DNA of 5,399 bases from Thermoplasmata archaeon (GTDB lineage: Archaea > Thermoplasmatota > Thermoplasmata > Lutacidiplasmatales > UBA184). The translations under genes and the position numbers were made by a program. The stretch is taken from the NCBI GenBank assembly GCA_030044105.1, contig JASHWL010000193.1, positions 1 through 5,399 on the forward strand. Reading direction: 5' to 3'. The notes under the pieces were generated by a model, which saw nothing but the letters and a program-made list of their open reading frames with translations, did not search any database and was not told the DNA's origin. Of this stretch, positions 1 through 4,843 are shown piece after piece (the first letter of the stretch is position 1; each line of letters starts with the position of its first letter).

Positions 1-296
1 CTCCACCGGGGCTCGGCGAGCCAGATCCGGGGCCCGTAGCGCGTGGACAGATTGAGCAGAAACTCGCCCGCCGGTCCCCGGGCGGGGAGGCTCGCCGGCA
101 GCGTGGCGCTCTCGTTGACGACGAGCAGGTCGCCGGGTCGGAGCAGCCGCGGCAGGTCCCGGAAGAGACGATGATCGGTGCGGCGCCCCGCGGTGACCAG
201 CAGGCGGACCTCGTCGCGCGCCAGCCCGCGCTCCTCGGGCGTGTCCGTCGCCTGGAGGAGCGGGGGCCGCGGGAACTCGAGCGAGGACGCGCTCAT
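1..296 (-). CDS. QueA-like SAM:tRNA ribosyltransferase-isomerase family protein, N-terminal part (runs off left edge)
   Basis: 98 codons are visible from ATG 294-296; the rest lies beyond base 1 (family members are usually about 340-400 residues). Residues 39-60 contain the typical QueA N-terminal block: RTDHRLFRDLPRLLRPGDLL at 39-58, then VVNESATLPA at 59-68. In classical QueA this part reads close to HRHFRDLPDLLRPGDLLVFNDTRVIPARL. Canonical QueA transfers and isomerises the ribosyl group of S-adenosylmethionine onto 7-aminomethyl-7-deazaguanine in tRNA, giving epoxyqueuosine. Here the NDTRV motif reads NESAT (61-65), so the conserved Arg is absent. The following segment (EFLLNLSTRYGPRIWLAEPR, 78-97) also differs from the usual one. 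I infer a divergent paralogue whose substrate need not be the queuosine precursor, especially if the host is archaeal. The start codon overlaps the stop of the upstream dehydrogenase gene (ATGA), and a run of six G (304-309) lies seven bases upstream. Family assignment is fairly sure; function is not. Confidence 0.8.
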   Translation of the reverse strand, partial: MSASSLEFPRPPLLQATDTPEERGLARDEVRLLVTAGRRTDHRLFRDLPRLLRPGDLLVVNESATLPASLPARGPAGEFLLNLSTRYGPRIWLAEPRW

Positions 297-1027
297 GGGC
301 GAGCCCCCCAGTGCTCGGCCTGCGCGAGGAAGCGTCGGCCGGTCACGGCGTCGTGCGGCTGTCCCAGGAGCCAGATCCAGAACGGAACGGTCGTGTCGGG
401 GGAAGGTCGCTGCGCGAACTCCTCGGGCGAGAAGGCGCGCTCCGCGCCGGGGGTCCGCATGTCGCCGGGATCGACCGAGGTCACCGCGATGCCGTCCGCG
501 GCGAGCTCGTGCGCCAGCGTGAGCGAGGCGAGGTCGAGCGCGGCCTTGCTGGCCCCGTACCCGCCCCAGGTCGGGTAGCCTCCGACGGCGGCGTCGCTCG
601 AGAGATTGACCACGAGGCCGTGCCGGGCGGCCAGGGGGGCGCGGAGCTCGCGCACGAGCGCGATCGGTCCCACGAGGTTGACCCGGTAGATCTCTTCGAG
701 CTCCTCGGGGCGGAGCGCGAGGAGCGGCAGGAGCGGGGTCGGCCCGAGCGTCGCGGCGTTGTTGACCAGCAGGTCGAGCCCCGTCCGCCGCCGGACGGCC
801 GACGCGACCCGCGACCGGAGCGACGGGTCCGTCACGTCCCCCGCGAGCGCCTCCACGTCGGAGTCCCACGTCCGCAGCCGCTCTCGCACGGACTCGAGCG
901 CCGGACCGTCCCGGGCCGTCAGCACGAGGTCGAACCCCTCCCCGGCGAGCACGCGAGCGATCACTTCGCCGAGGCCGCGGCTCGCCCCGGTCACCACGGC
1001 GAGCGGTCGGCGGGCCCGGTCGGTCAT
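293..1027 (-). CDS. Short-chain dehydrogenase/reductase (SDR), NAD(P)-dependent
   Basis: This is a 244-residue classical SDR, the usual length for the family. The Rossmann glycine motif TGASRGLG is at residues 13-20, the adenine-binding GDVTD at 63-67 and the NNAA motif at 89-92. The catalytic tetrad is Asn117, Ser144, Tyr157 and Lys161 (YGASK), followed by the DPGDMRT segment at 186-192 that normally packs against the nicotinamide. All key residues are present, so an active oxidoreductase of a carbonyl/alcohol pair is expected; the substrate cannot be read from sequence. Arg18 after the glycine motif and Arg39 at the end of beta-2 (TARD, 37-40) favour NADP(H), which is inference. The start is ATG 1025-1027, which overlaps the TGA of the regulator gene (1024-1026), with GAGGA at 1031-1035 as a closely spaced ribosome-binding site. 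The frame stays open upstream, but that part is an arginine/proline-rich shadow of the regulator. The gene ends in an ATGA overlap with the QueA-like gene. Confidence 0.94.
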   Translation of the reverse strand: MTDRARRPLAVVTGASRGLGEVIARVLAGEGFDLVLTARDGPALESVRERLRTWDSDVEALAGDVTDPSLRSRVASAVRRRTGLDLLVNNAATLGPTPLLPLLALRPEELEEIYRVNLVGPIALVRELRAPLAARHGLVVNLSSDAAVGGYPTWGGYGASKAALDLASLTLAHELAADGIAVTSVDPGDMRTPGAERAFSPEEFAQRPSPDTTVPFWIWLLGQPHDAVTGRRFLAQAEHWGARP

Positions 1028-1698
1028 CGTTCCTCGGGCCGGGGTCGGACCAAGAACCGGCAGACCGGGTCGCCCGCGACGACCCGGTGCGAGGAGTCGA
1101 CCCGCGCCTTCAGCATCGACTCGAACATGCGCCGCTCGACCTCGCAGGCCTCGGGATACTGGCCCGCGATCGCCAGGATCGGGCAGTTGTGCTCCCGCAT
1201 CTCGGTCGTTCGGCCCTTGGTGGCGCCGAGCTCGGCCATGTACCCGCCCTCGGACCGGATCCGAACGAGCGAGGCGACCCGCTGCTTCAGGTCCGGGTCG
1301 CCGAGGCGGGGGCGGTTGCGGTCGGCGAGCTCGTGGGCGCGCTCCTGGAGGAGGGTCACGATCCCGTCCCGCCCCAACCGGCGCTCGATGAACTCGAACG
1401 CGGTCAGCGACATCTGCGTGTACGCCTGCGGGAAGATCCCCGAGGACTTCTGGCTCAGCCGGAAGTGCACGGTGGGCCGGCCGAGGGCCCCGTGCGCGTA
1501 CGACCGCTCGACGAAGCCTCCGTTCTCGAGCGTGGCGAGATGGTGGAGGGCCGCGACCTTGGACGTCCGCCGGGCCGACGCGATCTCCGCCAGCGAGAGG
1601 TCCGGGCGCTGCTTCAGGAGCATCAGGATCTCCCGCTTCGCCGAGGAGAAGCCGGGGGTCTCGGGTTCGCGCGCCGTCATCGCCTCCGGCAGGGTCAC
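1024..1698 (-). CDS. SufR-like winged-helix transcriptional regulator with three C-terminal cysteines (putative Fe-S sensor)
   Basis: 224 residues from GTG 1696-1698, or 218 from ATG 1678-1680. The N-terminal part (about 19-82) is a winged helix of the ArsR/DeoR kind: KREILMLLKQRPDLSLAEIA, then a recognition-helix region TSKVAALHHLATLENGGFVER, and a wing with GRPTVHFRLS. A helical middle (about 92-150) leads to a C-terminal domain with Cys172, Cys185 and Cys213 (NCPIL, EACEVE, DPVCRF). The spacing C-x12-C-x27-C is the one I recall for actinobacterial SufR, which binds a [4Fe-4S] cluster and represses suf genes. No suf gene is in view, so the target may be its own operon: the SDR and QueA-like genes follow with ATGA overlaps. 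On start choice, ATG 1680 lies 26-27 bases from a TATA-like GTATAAAC, which fits a leaderless mRNA. GTG 1698 lies about 31 bases from an upstream ATAAATTTT. The GGAGG at 1684-1688 is too close to ATG 1680 to be a good ribosome-binding site. Regulator identity is sure; cluster binding is inferred. Confidence 0.87.
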   Translation of the reverse strand: MTLPEAMTAREPETPGFSSAKREILMLLKQRPDLSLAEIASARRTSKVAALHHLATLENGGFVERSYAHGALGRPTVHFRLSQKSSGIFPQAYTQMSLTAFEFIERRLGRDGIVTLLQERAHELADRNRPRLGDPDLKQRVASLVRIRSEGGYMAELGATKGRTTEMREHNCPILAIAGQYPEACEVERRMFESMLKARVDSSHRVVAGDPVCRFLVRPRPEER

Positions 1699-1700
1699 GG

Positions 1701-1736
1701 TAGTTTATACACTTGAGACTTAACAAAATTTATCAA
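1701..1736 (-). promoter_or_regulatory. AT-rich promoter island for the regulator-SDR-QueA-like operon
   Basis: This is the only strongly AT-rich stretch in the window, and it sits between the membrane-protein gene and the regulator gene. Read on the minus strand it holds two TATA-like elements: ATAAATTTT (1725-1733) and GTATAAAC (1703-1710). They lie about 31 bases upstream of GTG 1698 and about 26-27 bases upstream of ATG 1680, respectively, which is the archaeal TATA-to-leaderless-start distance. Between them is AAGTCTCAAGT (1712-1722), a short direct repeat of AAGT with 7-base period, which could be a binding site for the downstream regulator. In a bacterium the same bases could be read as a -10/-35 region. 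Which element is used is not decidable from sequence alone. Confidence 0.65.
1720..1733 (-). terminator. Possible T-rich terminator after the membrane-protein gene
   Basis: Directly after (and overlapping by one base) the TGA stop at 1733-1735, the minus strand reads ATAAATTTTGTTAA. Archaeal termination commonly occurs at short T-rich runs without a hairpin, so the same island could end the upstream transcript and start the next. There is no stem-loop before it, so a bacterial intrinsic terminator is not supported. This is inference from composition and position only. Confidence 0.35.
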
Positions 1737-2446
1737 CGGGGGACCGCGGCCGCCGGCGCGCTCGGGGGAACGCGCCGCAGCGCGAGCCCGATGACCCCGC
1801 GCACGACCAGCCCGACCGCGACCACGAGCGGGATCAGGATCAGGTCGGCGCCGGGCCAGTTGACCCCGAGCGCCTCGCCCGCCCAGAAGATCGCGAAGGA
1901 GATCACCAGACTGGTGCCGCCGAGCCGAAGGAGCCGCACCTTGATCCGGCGGATGCGGTCGTGGACGATCAGCGCCGCGATGACGAGCAGGACGCCCGCC
2001 GTGACCGCCCCCACCAAGGCGGAGAGCCCCGAGCCCCCGGCCGCCAGGGCCAGCAGCACGATCACCGCCTCCGTCGACTCGATCATCCCGACGGTGAACC
2101 CTCCTCCGAACTGGAGCGCGCGGCGCTGCGGCGGGGGCGGCGCCCCGCCCGGCTGGGCGGCGCGACGGTAGGCACGCAGCGTGCCCCGGAACATGAACCC
2201 CCCGAACGCCGCGAGGACGATCGCGGCCGCGCCGAGGAAGTACGGGCTCGGGATCGCGGACAGCAGGGCCCCGAATCCGAGAGCGATGCCGCCGATCACG
2301 GCGACGCCGGCGACCGCGCCGTACGCTCCCGGCCGGACGGAGGTCGCGTCCGAGCTCAGGGCGAAGACGAGGGCCACGACCTCGGTCATCTCCAAGAGCG
2401 TCACGAGAAAGGCGACGATCAGCGCCGGCGGGTTGAGTCCCATCAT
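1733..2446 (-). CDS. Two-repeat integral membrane protein with ExxE motifs, putative cation transporter (GDT1/LysE/FTR1-like)
   Basis: 237 residues with about seven hydrophobic segments: roughly 7-30, 41-62, 67-87, 114-134, 138-162, 175-193 and 201-223. The two halves look like an internal repeat. The first helix of half one contains LLEMTEVVALVFAL (Glu19, Glu22) and that of half two MIESTEAVIVLLAL (Glu123, Glu126), so each has E-x-T-E at the same place. Paired acidic motifs in duplicated halves are the metal-binding signature of the TMEM165/GDT1 family (ExGDKT) and of FTR1 iron permeases (RExxE). This protein has neither exact motif, so I infer a divergent relative, perhaps a divalent-cation or iron transporter. 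A basic, proline-rich loop (88-112) separates the halves, and a further FWAGEALGVNWPG segment is at 187-199. The start is the first of two tandem ATGs (2444-2446), nine bases after GAGGGC (2456-2461). It lies 13 bases after the zinc-ribbon gene, so probably in one operon with it. Confidence 0.82.
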   Translation of the reverse strand: MMGLNPPALIVAFLVTLLEMTEVVALVFALSSDATSVRPGAYGAVAGVAVIGGIALGFGALLSAIPSPYFLGAAAIVLAAFGGFMFRGTLRAYRRAAQPGGAPPPPQRRALQFGGGFTVGMIESTEAVIVLLALAAGGSGLSALVGAVTAGVLLVIAALIVHDRIRRIKVRLLRLGGTSLVISFAIFWAGEALGVNWPGADLILIPLVVAVGLVVRGVIGLALRRVPPSAPAAAVPR

Positions 2447-2455
2447 GCGGGTCGT

Positions 2456-2461
2456 GCCCTC
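2456..2461 (-). promoter_or_regulatory. Ribosome-binding site deciding the membrane-protein start
   Basis: GAGGGC on the minus strand overlaps the TGA stop of the zinc-ribbon gene and lies nine bases before the first of two tandem ATG codons (2446). The second ATG (2443) would have a 12-base spacer, which is less favourable. This favours the MMGL start. Confidence 0.5.
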
Positions 2462-3032
2462 AACCCGCGGGCGCCCCGCAGCTCGGGCATCTCCGCGCCG
2501 TGATCGGCATCGGGTTCCCGCAGTACCGGCAGGGGACGCGCGGCACCGGGGCCGGGACTCCCGCGGCGAGGGCCGCGGCGATCGCGTCGTGGCGCTTGCG
2601 ATGGGCCTCGAACTCCGCCTGCGCGGCCGCGCGCCGCTGGTCCCACGCGCGCCGCGCGTCGGGGATCGCCTCCGCGACCTCCTCAGCCACGGAGTACGGG
2701 TCCTGGACGCCGGCCCGGATGGCGGCCTCGCCCTCGTCGTAGGCCGGAGCGATCTCCACGAACCGGCCGAACAGGACGCGCGGAGGCTGGACGTTGTAGA
2801 GCATGACCTCGGGGGACACCTCCCACTCCTTGGTCCGGAGCAGTTCCCGGCGTCGCCAGAGCAGCAGGCAACGCAGCGTCGTGAGCACCAGGAAGCCCCG
2901 GCCCGTCCTCCAGCACCGCCGCACGACCTCTCCCGCGATCGGGTCGATCGCCCGCCACGCTTCGGGAGGCAGCTGGTCGGGCCGGGTGGCCTGTCCCGGC
3001 GGGGGCTCCACCGGGCTCGCCGATGCGCTCAC
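2460..3032 (-). CDS. PH-like domain and C-terminal zinc-ribbon protein, function unknown
   Basis: 190 residues starting at GTG 3030-3032. Residues about 36-96 look like a small beta-rich PH/GRAM-type domain: GRGFLVLTTLRCLLLWRRRE, then a WEV strand and VLFGRFVEIAP. A charged, probably helical or coiled-coil stretch follows (about 104-150, rich in Ala, Glu and Arg). The C-terminus is a short zinc ribbon with Cys168, Cys171, Cys182 and Cys185 (CRYC and CPSC), followed by GAPAG. The lack of a signal peptide or membrane helix suggests a cytoplasmic protein. PH-like plus zinc-ribbon proteins of this size are common and uncharacterised in archaea. I cannot assign a specific role; one possibility is an accessory to the membrane protein encoded 13 bases downstream. 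There is no ribosome-binding site before the GTG. A weak TATA-like CGTAAAG (minus strand, 3060-3066) lies about 30 bases upstream, which would fit a leaderless transcript and supports this start. Confidence 0.82.
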   Translation of the reverse strand: MSASASPVEPPPGQATRPDQLPPEAWRAIDPIAGEVVRRCWRTGRGFLVLTTLRCLLLWRRRELLRTKEWEVSPEVMLYNVQPPRVLFGRFVEIAPAYDEGEAAIRAGVQDPYSVAEEVAEAIPDARRAWDQRRAAAQAEFEAHRKRHDAIAAALAAGVPAPVPRVPCRYCGNPMPITARRCPSCGAPAG

Positions 3033-3121
3033 GTCGGGGCGCGTCAGGGGACCGGTCCCCTTTACGACTCTCCTCGGCGGCTCCGCGCAACTCTTACGCG
3101 CCGGTCGGCCTTGTCCCGTCG
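3033..3121. promoter_or_regulatory. Divergent promoter region between zinc-ribbon gene and MocA-XdhC-YHS gene
   Basis: This 89-base gap separates two divergently transcribed genes. Neither start codon has a recognisable ribosome-binding site. For the plus-strand gene, CTCTTACG (3091-3098) is centred about 26-28 bases before ATG 3122. For the minus-strand gene, CGTAAAG (3060-3066 on the opposite strand) is about 30 bases before GTG 3032. Both are weak TATA-like elements by sequence but well placed for leaderless transcription. The only other clear structure is the 16-base palindrome at 3046-3061. Confidence 0.5.
3046..3061. promoter_or_regulatory. 16-bp perfect palindrome, possible operator
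   Basis: AGGGGACCGGTCCCCT is identical to its reverse complement. It lies between the TATA-like element and the start codon of the zinc-ribbon gene, a position where a bound homodimer would block transcription, and upstream of the plus-strand cofactor gene. It is not followed by a T-run and is in an upstream, not downstream, position, so a terminator is unlikely. No regulator in the window can be linked to it. Confidence 0.4.
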
Positions 3122-4843
3122 ATGGCGACCCGCAAGACCGGCGCGCGGGCCCGGTCGGGAGGCCCGGGGGACACGGCCGTCGTCGTGCTCGCGGCCGGCG
3201 GCTCGACGCGGATGGGCCGGTCGAAGCCGCTCGTCGAGATGGACGGCCAGCCTCTGCTCGCTCGGGTGCTCGCGACGGCCCGCGCGGCCCGCGTGGGCCC
3301 GACCGTGCTGGTGCTGGGCGATCGCGCGTCCGAGGTGCGAGCCCGGCTCGACCTGAACGGCGGGATGGTCGTCGAGAACCCGGAGTACCGCCAGGGGATG
3401 TCGACGTCGCTCCGCTCCGGGGTCGCCGCCGTCCCGGCCGGCACGCGCCGGGTCGCGATCGTGCTCGCCGACCAGCCCTTCGTGTCCCCCGAGACCCTGC
3501 GCGCCCTGGCCACGCGCGCGTCGGGAGGCGACGGGGCGATCTTCGTTCCTACCTATCGGGGCGTGTGGGGGAACCCCGTGATGTTCGACCTGTCGCTCGC
3601 GCCCGAACTGGCCTCCCTGGAGGGGGACGTCGGATGCCGCGGCATGTTCCCCCGCCATAGCGCGGAGATCCGCGAGGTGCCCGTGGACGACCCGGGGATC
3701 CTCGTCGACTTCGATACGCCGGAGGAGATCCGCGCGGTCGCTTCCGCGCTCGCCGACGGCCGGGAGCTGCGCTCCGTGCTCGACGCGGTCGCGGCGCCCC
3801 GGGTCGCCCTGCACGCCGACCCCCGGGACCACCCGGTCGCGCGGCGACTGCGTCGGGGCCCCGACGTGGATGCGATCGCCGCCACGCTCCGCCGGGAGAG
3901 CGTGCCGTTCGCGCTCGCCACGGTCGTGCGGGCCGTTCGTCCTACCTCGGGGCGACCCGGGTACAAGGCGATCATCCGGGCCGACGGCAGCCACGTCGGC
4001 TGGGTGGGGGGCGCGTGCACCGAGCACCTCCTGGTCTCGGAATCCCTGCGCGCCCTCCGGGAGCAGACGCCGCGACTCCTTCGAGTCGCGCCGGAGGCCG
4101 ACGAGGGCGCGGCGGCGCCGGAAGGGGTCGTAGAGCGCGCGATGGTCTGTCAGAGCGGAGGAACCGTGGAGATCTTCATCGAACCGAACCTGCCGAAGCC
4201 GACCGTCCTCATCGTGGGCGACTCGCCCGTGGCCGCGAGCCTGGCGACCCTCGCCCCCGTGCTGGGCTTCCGGGCCGTTCTCGCCGCACCGGGGGCGCAA
4301 CCGCACGACCTCCCCGAGGTCGACGCCTTCGTCGCGGACCTGAAGGAACTCCCGAAGCACCTGGACGCCGGGACGTACGCGGTCGTCGCGAGCATGGGGA
4401 AGTACGACGAGGCCGCCCTGGCCCCCATCGCGCGAGCCCCGGTCGCGTTCGTCGGATTGGTCGCGAGCCACAAGCGAGCCCGCGCCGTGTTCGCCGCGGT
4501 GCGGGAGGACGGCGTGTCCGCCGCGCAGATCGCGCGGGTGAAGGCGCCGGCCGGAGTGGACATCTCCGCCTCCACGCCGGAGGAGATCGCGCTGAGCGTG
4601 CTGGCCGAGATCGTCCGGGTGCGGCGCACGACGACGACGGCGCCGGAGCCCGGAGACCGGGCGCCCGTGGCATCCACCGCATCGATCGCGATCGATCCGG
4701 TCTGCCACATGGAGGTCGCGACCACCACGCCGCTGACGCATGTCCACGCGGGCACGACCTACTACTTCTGCTCGGACGGCTGCCGCCGCAAGTTCGCGCG
4801 AGCGCCGGCGAAGTTCGGGGCGTCCCCCGGCCGCCGCCCCTAG
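3122..4843 (+). CDS. Three-domain molybdenum-cofactor maturation protein: MocA-type cytidylyltransferase, XdhC/CoxI, YHS
   Basis: 573 residues. Domain 1 (about 18-205) is a MobA/MocA-type nucleotidyltransferase: LAAGGSTRMGRSKPL (23-37), metal-binding Asp117 in LADQPF, GNPVMF (150-155) and DFDTPEE (196-202). LAAG rather than LAGG favours MocA, which uses CTP to make molybdopterin cytosine dinucleotide. Domain 2 is XdhC/CoxI: an N-terminal part (about 250-355) with RADGSHVGWVGGACTEHL including Cys299, and a Rossmann-like C-terminal part (361-501) with VLIVGDSP and the family's VGLVASHKRARAVF and ASTPEEIALSVLAEIV blocks. XdhC proteins bind the finished cofactor, assist its sulfuration and insert it into the apoenzyme. 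Domain 3 (about 523-565) is YHS: DPVCHMEV then YYFCSDGCRRKF (Cys528, 550, 554), probably metal-binding. Residues about 206-245 match neither neighbour. ATG 3122 is chosen because upstream in-frame codons would run into the divergent promoter. The gene serves the coxL/coxG operon that converges on it. Confidence 0.93.
   Translation: MATRKTGARARSGGPGDTAVVVLAAGGSTRMGRSKPLVEMDGQPLLARVLATARAARVGPTVLVLGDRASEVRARLDLNGGMVVENPEYRQGMSTSLRSGVAAVPAGTRRVAIVLADQPFVSPETLRALATRASGGDGAIFVPTYRGVWGNPVMFDLSLAPELASLEGDVGCRGMFPRHSAEIREVPVDDPGILVDFDTPEEIRAVASALADGRELRSVLDAVAAPRVALHADPRDHPVARRLRRGPDVDAIAATLRRESVPFALATVVRAVRPTSGRPGYKAIIRADGSHVGWVGGACTEHLLVSESLRALREQTPRLLRVAPEADEGAAAPEGVVERAMVCQSGGTVEIFIEPNLPKPTVLIVGDSPVAASLATLAPVLGFRAVLAAPGAQPHDLPEVDAFVADLKELPKHLDAGTYAVVASMGKYDEAALAPIARAPVAFVGLVASHKRARAVFAAVREDGVSAAQIARVKAPAGVDISASTPEEIALSVLAEIVRVRRTTTTAPEPGDRAPVASTASIAIDPVCHMEVATTTPLTHVHAGTTYYFCSDGCRRKFARAPAKFGASPGRRP
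4840..4843. other. CTAG used as stop codon on both strands
   Basis: The plus-strand fusion gene ends with TAG at 4841-4843, and coxG ends with TAG read from 4842-4840 on the minus strand. The palindrome CTAG therefore terminates both convergent genes, which overlap by four bases and leave no room for a separate terminator between them. Confidence 0.9.

Noticed and set aside
311..1723. Long plus-strand open frame opposite the SDR and regulator genes.
   Set aside because: It has an arginine/glycine-rich shadow composition with no recognisable fold, and the minus-strand genes have intact catalytic and DNA-binding motifs. GC-rich DNA routinely leaves such frames open.
1703..1724. Imperfect inverted repeat GTTTA...TTAAC around the promoter island.
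   Set aside because: Only about half of the positions pair; not distinguishable from chance in an AT-rich stretch.
1028..1726. Open frame upstream of and in frame with the SDR, which would add 233 N-terminal residues.
   Set aside because: It is antisense-frame-like, rich in Arg, Pro and Gly, and matches no domain. It is fully overlapped by the regulator gene in another frame. The SDR has a good ATG with ribosome-binding site at 1027.
1961..2503. Plus-strand open frames opposite the membrane-protein gene.
   Set aside because: Composition is charged and repetitive, whereas the opposite strand encodes clean membrane helices.
3046..3061. The palindrome as an intrinsic terminator hairpin.
   Set aside because: It lies upstream of both divergent genes, has no loop or T-tract in the needed orientation, and no gene ends there.
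3023..3121. N-terminal extension of the MocA-XdhC-YHS protein by 33 residues from ATG 3023.
   Set aside because: It would start inside the divergent gene and span the palindrome and promoter. The extra residues are Arg/Ser-rich and not part of the nucleotidyltransferase fold.
4681..4696. 16-bp palindrome ATCGATCGCGATCGAT inside the fusion gene.
   Set aside because: It is within coding sequence, in the linker before the YHS domain (SIAID), and is built from repeated ATCG steps. Low complexity explains it, and no regulatory position is evident.
3062..4747. Long minus-strand open frame opposite the MocA-XdhC-YHS gene.
   Set aside because: It is very rich in Arg, Gly, His and Asp with no hydrophobic core pattern; it is a mirror of the real gene's codon bias.
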